Positions 28,515 to 37,021 are shown, counted from the stretch's first letter. The stretch is DNA of 64,000 nucleotides from Anaerovibrio sp. JC8 (GCF_002100115.1 NZ_ANBM01000001.1:62001-126000); one strand, 5' to 3'. The notes: generated by a model not told the origin, from the letters alone. Numbers and translations are program-made.

Positions 28515-28544
28515 ATTATACAGACAGAACCAAATCAAAATCAA
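28515..28544 (-). promoter_or_regulatory. Sigma-A type promoter of DUF4321-maf-radC
   Basis: The -35 hexamer TTGATT (28539-28544) and a perfect TATAAT (28515-28520) are separated by 18 bases on the minus strand, about 40 bases before the DUF4321 start. Confidence 0.65.
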
Positions 28545-28570
28545 GCCATTTCAAACTTAATGCTTGCCCC

Positions 28571-29705
28571 CTATTTCTTCACGGCAAAAAATGGCAAAAA
28601 CATCAACAAACGTCCTACTATATAGGTAATTACCAGACCCAAAATGCAGGCCAGCAGATATTTTACATAGACAGGCAGGGAGATGCCCATAAGGGCCCAC
28701 ACCACCAGCATAACAAGGCCCATGTGGGCATAATACATGGTGTAGGAGTTGTCACTGACAGCCTTCAAAAAGCCGTTGGTATAATCCAGCTTGGACTGAA
28801 ACAGGGCCAAAAGGCCAAATACTGACGACATGGCAAACAGGCTGTGCAGGGCCGACTTCACCACCATAAAGGATGTAGGAGATGTGGTCAGCCTGCCAAA
28901 GAAGGTGTAGCCCGTGTAAAACACTCCAGTGAAAATAAATGCCGGTATCCAAACCGTGGCATCCAGCTTAAAGCCCTTTTCCGTAAACCACTGCTTTCTC
29001 CAGGCATATACCCCGGCAAAGAAATAGATTACATACAGGGAAATTCTGGTGGGCTGATAAACAAATATCGGCCAAACCTTGGACCAGTTATCATTATTGA
29101 CCCCCCACAAGATAATATGCCCCAACAGTGAGGGCATAAGTCAATATGGCTATTACCAGGAAAAATATTTTCCCCGGTGCTTCCGGAGCGAGCTTCTCCT
29201 TGATAACCGGCTTTATCCGGGCCACCACAAAAAGAATTACATAAAGATAAAACAGGGTTCCCAAGAACCAGTACTGGGTATGGGAAAACAGCGGACCAAA
29301 GAAAAACACCTTATTAAGATATTCCGTAAAAGGCAAGGGAACGTGTCTTGTCAAAAAGATGAGATATGTAACTGCAGGGGCCAGCAGCAAAACGCCCAAC
29401 ACCCACGGAATGCCGATCCGCATCAGCTTTGATTTCCAGAAGCTTTTGGCCGTCTGCCGGGAAAGGGACATTATCCCGAAATATCCGGATATAAAAAACA
29501 TGATGGGCATAATAAAAATATCTGCCCAAACCACAAAAAACGTAAAGGACAGCTGAGGGTCAGCCTTATCCACGGCATACCACCACTCAGGCACATACTG
29601 CATATAGCTCATGGCTATGTGGAACACTATCATCAGGCAAATAATAAAGGATTTTAAATTATCCAAAAAGAAAATTCTTTTGGTGCTTGCGGAAATCTCT
29701 GACAT
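28571..29705 (-). pseudogene. Acyltransferase family 3 membrane protein split by a frameshift at a G6 tract
   Basis: Two frames together make one OafA-like O-acyltransferase of about 377 residues. The N-terminal part (29705 to about 29107) has FFLDNLKSFIICLMIVFHIA, the family start with the catalytic-type histidine, then ends in a stop at 29094; the C-terminal part continues in another frame from the same point (NNDNWSKVWPIFVYQ) to 28571. The break is at six Gs (29101-29106); five Gs would restore one frame. It may be an assembly error, a decayed gene or a phase-variable gene. Such enzymes acetylate surface glycans. Confidence 0.8.
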
Positions 29706-29728
29706 AAAACAAACCTCACAAAATAATA

Positions 29729-30433
29729 TTATTCAATCTCCTGCTGCTTCTTTTTCCTTTTCTCGTAAATTAAGAAGGAGCCTACCACCACAACAGCCAA
29801 TACGATGTTGAACACCAGACGGTATGGGTTTTCACTGGCGGTTACCGCATCATGGCCAATCATGGCCTCAATGGCAGTGGATGGCAGCTTGCCGATAAGG
29901 GCCGCCAGGGTGTAGTCCTTCAGGCTCATCTTGCTCAGAGCTCCCACTGCATTAAGCAGTCCCGACGGAAGATAAGGCACCAGACGGGCAATGAGCATTA
30001 TCTTAAAGCCCTCCTTGCCGCTCATATCATCAATTTTCTTCAAGTAGGAATTCTTGGCAATGACTTCCTCCGCCGCATCCCTGAATAAAAATCTCAGCAG
30101 CAGAAAGCTGATGACCACTCCTACGGTTTCAGCCAGCCATGCCAGAATTATCCCCGGCACAATGCCAAAAATCAGGGCATTGGCGGAGGAAAAGATAATG
30201 GCCGGCGGAAAGCCTATGGCATTGACACACAGCACCAACATAAAGCTGAACACCATGGCCCACGGTCCAAAGGAATTAATATACTGTGCCACCTGATTCA
30301 TGTCACCGCTGAGACAGACATCCCAAAGCTCATTAAAAAAGTCCGGATTAATCAGATATATTATCAGAAACAGGGTGAGCATAATCAAGACTGCACCTAT
30401 TTTTATCATGGATGCAGAGCGTTTCTTTTGCAT
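29729..30433 (-). CDS. TVP38/TMEM64 (DedA-like) membrane protein
   Basis: A 234-residue integral membrane protein of the SNARE-associated/VTT domain family. The signature region with FPPAIIFSSANALIFG, GIVPGIILAWLAETVG and RLVPYLPSGLLNAVGAL is present. Related DedA proteins flip undecaprenyl phosphate or phospholipids; the substrate here is unknown. It starts 24 bases before the frameshifted acyltransferase and probably shares its transcript. Confidence 0.85.
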   Translation of the reverse strand: MQKKRSASMIKIGAVLIMLTLFLIIYLINPDFFNELWDVCLSGDMNQVAQYINSFGPWAMVFSFMLVLCVNAIGFPPAIIFSSANALIFGIVPGIILAWLAETVGVVISFLLLRFLFRDAAEEVIAKNSYLKKIDDMSGKEGFKIMLIARLVPYLPSGLLNAVGALSKMSLKDYTLAALIGKLPSTAIEAMIGHDAVTASENPYRLVFNIVLAVVVVGSFLIYEKRKKKQQEIE

Positions 30434-30534
30434 AAGATGCCTCCTAAAAAATCAATACAATTGATTATAACACTATAAGGCGTCCAAAAAAACAATTTAA
30501 TTTTACCAATATCCCCTTTAAAGCCATAAAAACA

Positions 30535-30563
30535 TTGACGAATAGCGGGTCTGGTAGTAATAT
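30535..30563 (+). promoter_or_regulatory. Sigma-A type promoter of the corA leader
   Basis: TTGACG (30535-30540) and TAATAT (30558-30563) are separated by 17 bases. The predicted start near 30570 gives a leader of about 218 nt before corA. This and the next two features fill the 354-base gap between 30434 and 30787. Confidence 0.7.
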
Positions 30564-30634
30564 TTTAATGGTCTGATACAACAAAATTATATAGGACATT
30601 TTTAAATTTTAAATGAAAAGTTGGTGAGGAAAAA

Positions 30635-30730
30635 ATGGATACAGATTATCCTAGTCCGGAACCCCCGGGTAAATTAACAAAAAATACTGAAACCGTATCC
30701 CTTTTATCCTGCCATTATTTTATATTCTAA
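30635..30730 (+). CDS. Candidate 31-codon acidic/proline-rich leader peptide of corA
   Basis: ATG at 30635 follows GTGAGGA by six bases and opens a frame starting MDTDYPSPEPPGK and ending at TAA 30728-30730. The first eleven residues hold three acidic residues and four prolines, a composition like that of enterobacterial MgtL (MEPDPTPLP...), whose acidic/Pro start destabilises ribosomes at low Mg2+. It stops 25 bases before the hairpin over the corA ribosome-binding site. Leader function is inference; the gene is too short for database-independent proof. Confidence 0.5.
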   Translation: MDTDYPSPEPPGKLTKNTETVSLLSCHYFIF

Positions 30731-30754
30731 GGTAATAGTAGTTCTTTAAAGGCT

Positions 30755-30787
30755 TATGGTTTCTTTCAAACCGAAAGGAGTACCATA
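30755..30787 (+). promoter_or_regulatory. Hairpin enclosing the corA ribosome-binding site
   Basis: TATGGT (30755-30760) pairs with ACCATA (30782-30787) directly before the ATG, and CTTTC (30763-30767) pairs with GAAAG (30773-30777). The AAAGGAG of corA lies partly in the inner stem and partly in the 4-base internal loop, so the fold would limit ribosome access. Seen directly in the sequence; regulatory effect is inferred. Confidence 0.55.
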
Positions 30788-31741
30788 ATGCTCAAAATTT
30801 ACAAATCCCACGAGAATGGTCCTCTCTATGAGTTAAGCCTGAAAACCCTGGAAAATGGTGCCTGGATTAACATTGTGGACCCTACCCCATACGAGCTGAA
30901 GGTAGTGGGCAATCTCACCGAGGTTGAGCCTGACTTTTTGCGTTCAGCCCTTGATGATGAGGAGCGTTCCCATATTGATATTGAGGACGACAGTGTCATG
31001 ATTTTGACCAATGTTCCTGTTATCAGGGAGGAGGGTGGCTACGATACCCTGCCTCTGGCCATCATTGTTACCGAGGACTATATCATTACCGTATGTCTGG
31101 AAGAAACTCCCGTGCTTTCCTACTTCAACGAAAAGAATGCCCGCTTCTTCCGCACCTTTAAAAAGACAAGATTCCTGTTTCAGATTCTTTATCGTTCTGC
31201 CACCTTTTATTTGAGCTATCTGCGTCAAATCAGCAAGCAGTCCGATGAAATTGAACGTAATCTGCGTCATTCCATGCGCAATCAGGAAATTCTGAAGCTG
31301 CTTGAATTACAGAAATCCCTGACATTCTTTAACGCTTCCCTCCGTTCCAATGGTGCGGTGCTGGATAAGCTTATGCGCCTCAGGACCAATTCCTCCATGC
31401 AGCCCATGCTGAAATATTATGAGGAGGATGAGGACCTGCTGGAGGATGTTATCATAGAAAACAAGCAGGCCAAGGAAATGGTTGAGATGTACAGCAAAAT
31501 CCTTGCCCGTTTGGCAGATACCTTCTCCTCCATCATTTCCAACAACTTGAATCAGGTCATGAAATTTTTGGCGGCAGTCACCATTTTATTGGCTATCCCA
31601 ACAGTAATTTCCAGCTTCTTTGGCATGAACGTGCCTGTGCCAATGTCTGAAAGCTCCTGGGCCTTCAGCTACATTTTCGGCATTGCCGGTGTACTGGTGG
31701 TTATCTGCGGCTATCTGCTGTGGAAACGGGATATGTTCTAA
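30788..31741 (+). CDS. corA: CorA family magnesium transporter
   Basis: A 317-residue CorA-type divalent cation channel. The large cytoplasmic domain with long helices (KQSDEIERNLRHSMRNQEIL) is followed by two C-terminal membrane helices and the signature GMN at 279-281 that forms the selectivity filter. The C terminus has basic WKRDMF. It is preceded by a strong promoter, a candidate leader peptide and a hairpin over its ribosome-binding site, suggesting control by magnesium or translation state. Two small genes follow on the same strand. Confidence 0.94.
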   Translation: MLKIYKSHENGPLYELSLKTLENGAWINIVDPTPYELKVVGNLTEVEPDFLRSALDDEERSHIDIEDDSVMILTNVPVIREEGGYDTLPLAIIVTEDYIITVCLEETPVLSYFNEKNARFFRTFKKTRFLFQILYRSATFYLSYLRQISKQSDEIERNLRHSMRNQEILKLLELQKSLTFFNASLRSNGAVLDKLMRLRTNSSMQPMLKYYEEDEDLLEDVIIENKQAKEMVEMYSKILARLADTFSSIISNNLNQVMKFLAAVTILLAIPTVISSFFGMNVPVPMSESSWAFSYIFGIAGVLVVICGYLLWKRDMF

Positions 31742-31758
31742 AACAAAGGAGGCTTACC

Positions 31759-31989
31759 ATGGCCACAATGACTGAATCACAATTACGGGCCGGGGTAATC
31801 TTTGGCGACAACGAAACCGCCGAATATGTCTACATGCCAGCCAGCGAGCTGGGAGTTGCCCACCCCGTGTGCGTATATGAATATGAGTCCCGCCGGGATG
31901 ATATGGATCTGGAGGAAGCCATCAGGACCATCCGGCTCCGCAGCCTCCGGCCTACTGCCCATCCCCGTCTGGGTAAAACTTCATGCTAG
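31759..31989 (+). CDS. Small protein of unknown function downstream of corA
   Basis: A 76-residue protein starting MATMTESQLRAGVIFGDNET, with no membrane helix. AAAGGAGG lies 6 bases before the ATG at 31759, which supports translation. The central part is acidic (ESRRDDMDLEEAIRTIRLRS) and the C terminus basic. I do not recognise the family. It is followed after 16 bases by a Phd/YefM-like antitoxin, so the two may be a unit, but no toxin motif is visible. Confidence 0.6.
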   Translation: MATMTESQLRAGVIFGDNETAEYVYMPASELGVAHPVCVYEYESRRDDMDLEEAIRTIRLRSLRPTAHPRLGKTSC

Positions 31990-32005
31990 GAAAGAGGTGT
32001 TATCC

Positions 32006-32179
32006 ATGATAGCTGTTTCATCATCAGATTTTCTGAAGGAATTCACCATCTATGCCGACAAGGCCAACGATGAGAAGGAAACCATATTTGTTCAACGGGC
32101 CAGCGACAAAAACCTGGTGGTAATGTCAATGGATGCCTACAACGAAATACAGAAAAAATTATATGAAAAACAAAAATAG
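32006..32179 (+). CDS. Phd/YefM-type antitoxin, orphan
   Basis: A 57-residue protein with the Phd/YefM pattern: an N-terminal strand-helix (MIAVSSSDFLKEFTIYADKA), a beta hairpin with ETIFVQRASDKNLVVMS and MDAYNEIQKKLYE. The ATG at 32006 follows AAAGAGGTG. The usual RelE/YoeB/Doc toxin gene is not present downstream; a bidirectional terminator follows at once. The C-terminal toxin-binding region is short. It may be a remnant or may act with the upstream unknown gene. Confidence 0.75.
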   Translation: MIAVSSSDFLKEFTIYADKANDEKETIFVQRASDKNLVVMSMDAYNEIQKKLYEKQK

Positions 32180-32207
32180 ACTGCAAAAGCAGTCTATTTT
32201 TTTATTT
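32176..32207. terminator. Bidirectional intrinsic terminator
   Basis: Stem ATAGACTGC/GCAGTCTAT (32176-32184 with 32189-32197), loop AAAA, then TTTTTTATTT on the plus strand and TTTTTGTTTTT on the minus strand. It serves the corA group from the left and the histidine kinase from the right. Confidence 0.9.
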
Positions 32208-32226
32208 AAATATTCAAATTAAAACC

Positions 32227-34380
32227 TCAGTCAAGAACGGACTTCAATATACCAAAGAGAATCTCCACGTCAACTGGCTTGGCAATGTGCTCATTCATGC
32301 CACAGGCCAAGGCCGCCTGACGGTCCTCAAAGAAAGCATCGGCTGTCATGGCAATTATAGGCACATCCTTCTTGCCCTCATCCGGCATGGACCGGATACG
32401 GCGGGTTGCCTCATAACCATCCATTATCGGCATCTGAATATCCATCAGAATAATATCATAATGATGTGGAGCGTGGTTAATAACCTTGTTAACTGCCATT
32501 TCTCCATTTTCGGCCAGATCCACAAAGAACCCTGCTTCTTCAAGGATGGTGATGGCAATCTCCTGATTCATCTTGTTATCCTCTGCCAGCAGGATACGTC
32601 TTCCCATGAACTCTTCCTGGGCAATGGAATGCTCCTCGGTATCTGTATCACAAATGCTCATGGCATTCTTGATGTTCTTTCTCACATCAGACAGGAAGAT
32701 TGGCTTCTGCAGACAAACAGACACTCCTGAGCTGAAGGCCGCTTCCTCAATGCCGGAATATGCTCCTTCCGTGATGAGGAACATTGGAACCGTATCCCCA
32801 ACCATCTGACGAAGCTGCTTTACCAAATCAATGCCCGGTGTATCACCCATGCGCCAGCCAACAAAGAAGGCATCATAGCCCTCACCCTTGTCATTTGCAG
32901 CCTCAGTGCGACGCAATACATCCTCGGCAGAAAGCGTACTCTCAGCCTTGGCACCAAGTCTATCCAAAATTCCCACAAGGCAATCGCAGGTCTCAGCGGA
33001 CTCATTGGCCACCAGCACCCTCTTGCCCTCAATTTCAGGCAGGGCCTCCACATTGCCCTCAACATAGAAGTCGCTCTGAAGCTTCATATCAAGATGCAAC
33101 AACACCTCAGTGCCCACGCCCTGGGTACTCTTAATGGAAATCTGGCCACCCATAAGATCAATAATATTTTTGGTAATGGCCATGCCAAGGCCGGTGCCCT
33201 GAACTATATTACTGCCAGTATTGTTTTCTCTTTCAAATGGCTCAAAGATATGCTCCACAAATTCCGGGCTCATACCGATACCATTATCTACTACCTTGAA
33301 ATCAAAGGATGCCAGATCGTCACTGCCGGAAGGAACCTCACTGACAGTAAAGGTAACATTGCCCCCCTGATTGGTATATTTAATGGCATTGCTGATAAGA
33401 TTAAGCAATACCTGGTTAAAACGCAGACGGTCACAGAAAATACGCTCATGGACCACATCAACTGTTTCCATGACATAATTAATTTCCTTGGCATCTGCCT
33501 GCCCCTGGACCATGTTCTTTATATCATGAACCATATCTGCCAGGGAATGAGGCAATTCCTCCAAATGAACCCGACCATCCTCAATACGGGTAATATCCAG
33601 TACATCATTAAACAAGCTCAGCAAATGCTTGCCGGAGGCAGTAATCTTGTCCAGATAGGCCTGAACTCTCTCGAATTCCTGAAGATGGCTGCCTGCCAAG
33701 GTGGCAAAGCCAATAATCGCATTCATCGGGGTACGAATATCATGGGACATATTTGACAGGAACTGCTGCTTGGCCTTATTGGCATTCTCAGCCTGAATCA
33801 AGGCTTCCTCCAGAAGCTTCTTCTGGCTAAGCTCAGCCTTTATCTGCTCCTCCAGATGCTTCATCTGCAGGGCATTCTCCTGCAAAAGACGGGTATTTTC
33901 CAGCTTGGCTCCCAAAATACGGCCTATCTTGGACACTGACCGTCTGTCCTCATCAGTCCAGCTGCGTGTCTGATTATGGGAGTCCATTACTCCCACAAGG
34001 CCCCAAACCTCGCCCATAACAACAACGCCAAAATAAAGTATGGCACTATTGGCAAATCCGTCCCCCAAAAAGGACAGCCGCTCACAGCCAATACAGTTAT
34101 CATCCAAAGCTTTGGTCAGGCTCTCAGCTTCCTGTTCACCAACAGGGAACTCAGCTCCATCAAGCTTGCTATCGGCATCAGAACTAAATTCTGTAATGGA
34201 AAAGCTGTCACCCTTGGAGTTTCTGGCCAACACAAAAGCAAGATCACAATCCATGGCTTCCCTGAGTGCTTTAAGCAGCTCATCATCATGTGACCCGGTG
34301 TTGTTTTTTCCTTCAGTAAACCGCCACAAATATTCTTTTATACTTGTATCAAGAGCAGATTCCTTTTCCACAACTCCCAT
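32227..34380 (-). CDS. Hybrid sensor histidine kinase with degenerate and intact receiver domains
   Basis: A 717-residue cytoplasmic hybrid kinase without membrane helices. A GAF-like sensor (about 30-160) is followed by a coiled coil, HisKA with H213 in FLSNMSHDIRTPMN, HATPase_c with LLNLISNAIKYTN, DNGIGMSPEF and GTGLGMAITK, a first receiver (about 455-575) whose phosphoacceptor position reads FFVGWRM without aspartate, and an intact second receiver with D647 in DIILMDIQMPIMDG. The ATG at 34380 follows GGGGAGG. No partner regulator is adjacent; the diguanylate cyclase nearby could be functionally linked. Confidence 0.92.
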   Translation of the reverse strand: MGVVEKESALDTSIKEYLWRFTEGKNNTGSHDDELLKALREAMDCDLAFVLARNSKGDSFSITEFSSDADSKLDGAEFPVGEQEAESLTKALDDNCIGCERLSFLGDGFANSAILYFGVVVMGEVWGLVGVMDSHNQTRSWTDEDRRSVSKIGRILGAKLENTRLLQENALQMKHLEEQIKAELSQKKLLEEALIQAENANKAKQQFLSNMSHDIRTPMNAIIGFATLAGSHLQEFERVQAYLDKITASGKHLLSLFNDVLDITRIEDGRVHLEELPHSLADMVHDIKNMVQGQADAKEINYVMETVDVVHERIFCDRLRFNQVLLNLISNAIKYTNQGGNVTFTVSEVPSGSDDLASFDFKVVDNGIGMSPEFVEHIFEPFERENNTGSNIVQGTGLGMAITKNIIDLMGGQISIKSTQGVGTEVLLHLDMKLQSDFYVEGNVEALPEIEGKRVLVANESAETCDCLVGILDRLGAKAESTLSAEDVLRRTEAANDKGEGYDAFFVGWRMGDTPGIDLVKQLRQMVGDTVPMFLITEGAYSGIEEAAFSSGVSVCLQKPIFLSDVRKNIKNAMSICDTDTEEHSIAQEEFMGRRILLAEDNKMNQEIAITILEEAGFFVDLAENGEMAVNKVINHAPHHYDIILMDIQMPIMDGYEATRRIRSMPDEGKKDVPIIAMTADAFFEDRQAALACGMNEHIAKPVDVEILFGILKSVLD

Positions 34381-34520
34381 AAGGCAAATGCCTCCCCTAA
34401 AACTAATGCGCACTAAAACATAGTTATACTCTTATACTTTATTTTCCTAAAATTTCACTCCATAGTCAAGAAAAATAACATAAGAATAACAAAACAAAGT
34501 ATATAAAATTATCCTATATA

Positions 34521-34913
34521 TTATAGGAGCTCCTCTATGCCAAGACGCTTCATCTTCTCCCGCGGAATGGCAATGCGCTTTGGCATTGTACGGCTCATGA
34601 CATACTCATTGTCCTCAATGGTGACAATAACCCCGGGGCTCTTTTCCAGTATCTTGTCAATCTTGGCAAAAACATCCAAAACCTCTTTTTTGCAGCCGTA
34701 TACCCGATTAATCATATAAATGGTCTCCGGCTTCTGGGCATAAAAAACATGGCCCTTCTCATCCTCAAAAAGTGCCAAAAGACGACGCAAAAAGCTCTTT
34801 GGTACGGCATTGCCGATGGATCTCACATCATAGCTGTCCCTGACAGCATCCGAAATACTGGCAAAAGGAAGCAGCTCCTTGTCATAGTGAACCTCCTGCA
34901 AATATGTATACAT
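34521..34913 (-). CDS. Protein of unknown function, 130 residues
   Basis: A soluble 130-residue protein starting MYTYLQEVHYDKELLPFASI. The C-terminal half (KIDKILEKSPGVIVTIEDN, then MPKRIAIPREKMKRLGIEELL) looks like a compact alpha/beta unit with a basic tail. The ATG at 34913 is preferred over one 25 codons upstream, which would begin with a hydrophobic stretch in AT-rich promoter DNA. It lies divergent to the diguanylate cyclase. No family recognised. Confidence 0.65.
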   Translation of the reverse strand: MYTYLQEVHYDKELLPFASISDAVRDSYDVRSIGNAVPKSFLRRLLALFEDEKGHVFYAQKPETIYMINRVYGCKKEVLDVFAKIDKILEKSPGVIVTIEDNEYVMSRTMPKRIAIPREKMKRLGIEELL

Positions 34914-35111
34914 CACAATCACTCTCTTTCCTGTACACAAGAACAATGATGCGGCTACAAAAGTTATATAATCAATATATAAATACAAAATTAAAAGTTT
35001 TACAAGAGTTTGTATATATTTTTAAGTATTATACTATGAATTGCCTACACTCGTATAGAAAAATTTTTTATATTTTCCTAGGACATTTTGCTTACTTATT
35101 ATATTATTTCG

Positions 35112-35120
35112 TGCTATAAT
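35112..35120 (+). promoter_or_regulatory. Extended -10 promoter of the diguanylate cyclase
   Basis: TGCTATAAT matches an extended -10 (TGnTATAAT). No good -35 lies at standard spacing, as expected for this class. The transcription start would be near 35127, leaving about 27 nt before the chosen ATG at 35154 and excluding the upstream in-frame ATG at 35088. Confidence 0.65.
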
Positions 35121-35153
35121 GTACGGGAATTGTTTTTATCTTGGAGTATTATA

Positions 35154-36224
35154 ATGACTTTCTATTCAACAGTGGTACTCATCACCATTATGCTCAGCGT
35201 AATAATGATAGTACACATCAATAATTCAAATATAGTAATAGAAAATGCCCGAAGGGGCTTTTGCGTTGGCTTTACAATCATTATTGCCACATCCTTTCTG
35301 GAATGGATGACATACATGGCAAACGGCCATCCTGCTTTCCCAGGATGGTTGCACGGATTTTTCAGCTTTTTGGAATTTAGTCTGGCACCTTCCCTTGTGG
35401 TTATGTGGATTTATGCCATAGGAAATATAAGGCATGGCCGGATAGTCTTGTTTTTCCTCCTGCTTCACGCATTGGTGGAGTTTTCCTCCATCTGGACCGG
35501 TGCCATATTCTATATTGATGCTGCAAATAAATATTGTAGGGGCGAATACTACATCATATATGTGGCCTGCTACTCCTTGGCCATTGCCGTCATGTTTATT
35601 GAGGCCTATTATTTCAGCCGCAAATATCAGAACCGAAATCTCAGTTCCCTCATTGCAGCCTTCAGTTCCCTGTTTATTGGCATTGTGGCCAACATTATGG
35701 ATGTTGATATCAGGACCGCCTGGTTGTCCGTGGCTGTCTGCTGCGTGCTCTTTTACATTTATTATGTGGAATTGGTGGTGCAAAGTGATGGTCTTACCAG
35801 GCTGCTGAACCGCCGCTCCTACGAAAGTCATCTATCAAAGCTCAATTACCGTACTGCGGTTATCATTTTTGATATTGATAAATTTAAGGATGTCAACGAC
35901 ACCTATGGTCATGCCTATGGTGATGCAATATTAAAAAAGATTTCCAAGGCTATCCTGCGCTGTTATCAGTCACGGGGACTCTGCTACCGCATAGGCGGTG
36001 ATGAGTTCTGTGTTATCCTCAACAAAAACAGCTTCCGCAGTGAATCCACTGTTATAAAGCTAAACAATCGCTTTAATTCACTACTTGGTGAGCTGCGCCA
36101 AAAGGAAAGAGCTCTTCCTACAGTGTCTGTGGGCTACGAAATATTTAATGGCGAAACAGAAATTGCAGATATTGTCCATAATGCTGATACCATGATGTAT
36201 ACCAACAAAAACAGCAACCGGTAA
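35154..36224 (+). CDS. Membrane diguanylate cyclase (GGDEF)
   Basis: A 356-residue protein with about six or seven N-terminal membrane helices (residues 1-200) and a C-terminal GGDEF domain that should make cyclic di-GMP. The domain start DGLTRLLNRRSYE, the metal site FDIDKFKDVND and the active GGDEF at 281-285 are intact. The allosteric RxxD inhibitory site is not conserved (QSRG at that place). GGAG lies 7 bases before the ATG at 35154. The signal sensed is unknown. Confidence 0.92.
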   Translation: MTFYSTVVLITIMLSVIMIVHINNSNIVIENARRGFCVGFTIIIATSFLEWMTYMANGHPAFPGWLHGFFSFLEFSLAPSLVVMWIYAIGNIRHGRIVLFFLLLHALVEFSSIWTGAIFYIDAANKYCRGEYYIIYVACYSLAIAVMFIEAYYFSRKYQNRNLSSLIAAFSSLFIGIVANIMDVDIRTAWLSVAVCCVLFYIYYVELVVQSDGLTRLLNRRSYESHLSKLNYRTAVIIFDIDKFKDVNDTYGHAYGDAILKKISKAILRCYQSRGLCYRIGGDEFCVILNKNSFRSESTVIKLNNRFNSLLGELRQKERALPTVSVGYEIFNGETEIADIVHNADTMMYTNKNSNR

Positions 36225-36243
36225 TTTTACTGCACCCAAAAAT

Positions 36244-36276
36244 AAAAATGCGGCCTGAAATCAGGCCGCATTTTTT
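36244..36276. terminator. Bidirectional intrinsic terminator
   Basis: A perfect stem ATGCGGCCTGA/TCAGGCCGCAT with a two-to-four-base loop, flanked by TTTTTT on the plus side and TTTTTATTTTT on the minus side. It separates the convergent diguanylate cyclase and 3D-domain genes. Confidence 0.92.
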
Positions 36277-36282
36277 AATGTC

Positions 36283-36861
36283 TTAATCCAAAATATAAAT
36301 CTCAATATCCTGTCTGCCGAAGGCCAGTGCCTCTGCATGAGTATCAAAGGCAATATCAATAATGGTGCCAACAATACTGCCGCCGCAATCCTCGGCTACA
36401 GCCTCGCCATACCCAGGAATATACACCCTGGTCCCCATAGGAATGACACTTGGATCCGAAGCGATAATTCCCTTTCTTACTGCAGTTCCCATAGCGGTTA
36501 CACCGCTGGTTTCCTCGGGACTGTACGCAGTTGCATGTACATAAAGAGGACGTCCGGTTGCAATATCCTTTTCGTTATCATAAGGGTCCAAACGTCTATA
36601 AGTCTGAGGACCACAAATACCATCTACCTCAAGTCCCTCAGAAGCCTGAAATTTCTTGATAGCTTCTACAGTGTCCTTGCCGCAAACACCATCTTCTTCA
36701 CCAGAGAAAAAACCTTTTTCCTTTAACAATGCCTGTACTGTTACTACGTCTGCGCCGGTTGAGCCTTCCTTGACCATAATACCGTATGCCAAAGCTGAAG
36801 CACTGAACATCATGACAATGGCACTAATCAATGCGCAAACAGTGAGCTTGCCAAATCTCAA
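36283..36861 (-). CDS. Secreted 3D-domain cell-wall protein with peptidoglycan-binding domain
   Basis: A 192-residue exported protein. A signal peptide (about 1-25, ending ASALA) precedes a PG_binding_1 domain (about 30-92; VQALLKEKGFFSGEEDGVCG and FQASEGLEVDGICGPQTY) and a C-terminal 3D domain with YVHATAYSPEE, PMGTRVYIPGYG, AEDCGGSIVG and IIDIAFDTHAEAL. The three-aspartate fold is shared with MltA-like lytic transglycosylases. A role in wall remodelling is likely, not shown. Confidence 0.9.
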   Translation of the reverse strand: MRFGKLTVCALISAIVMMFSASALAYGIMVKEGSTGADVVTVQALLKEKGFFSGEEDGVCGKDTVEAIKKFQASEGLEVDGICGPQTYRRLDPYDNEKDIATGRPLYVHATAYSPEETSGVTAMGTAVRKGIIASDPSVIPMGTRVYIPGYGEAVAEDCGGSIVGTIIDIAFDTHAEALAFGRQDIEIYILD

Positions 36862-36959
36862 AAAATCACCTCTCTCTTCAATTTAAAGACAGAATTATTC
36901 TATCATATTCCGTATAATTGCGTCAATTTTTCAGACAATTCGCGACTTCAGGAACAAAT

Positions 36960-37007
36960 TAGGCCCCCACACAGAAGGCATTGCCTCATGGTATGGGGGC
37001 CATTTTT
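36960..37007. terminator. Strong hairpin between glnA and the 3D-domain gene
   Basis: GGCCCCCACAC pairs with GTATGGGGGCC, with an inner AGGCATTGCCT stem. On the plus strand it is followed by ATTTTTAATT; on the minus strand, the sense of glnA, the tail is only TAATTTG. It is probably the glnA terminator despite the weak T tract. Confidence 0.6.
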
Positions 37008-37021
37008 AATTCAAATAATTA

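Noticed and set aside
31802-32005. N-terminal extension of the Phd-like antitoxin
   Set aside because: It overlaps the better-supported 76-residue gene in another frame, and the antitoxin fold starts exactly at the ATG 32006 with its own ribosome-binding site.
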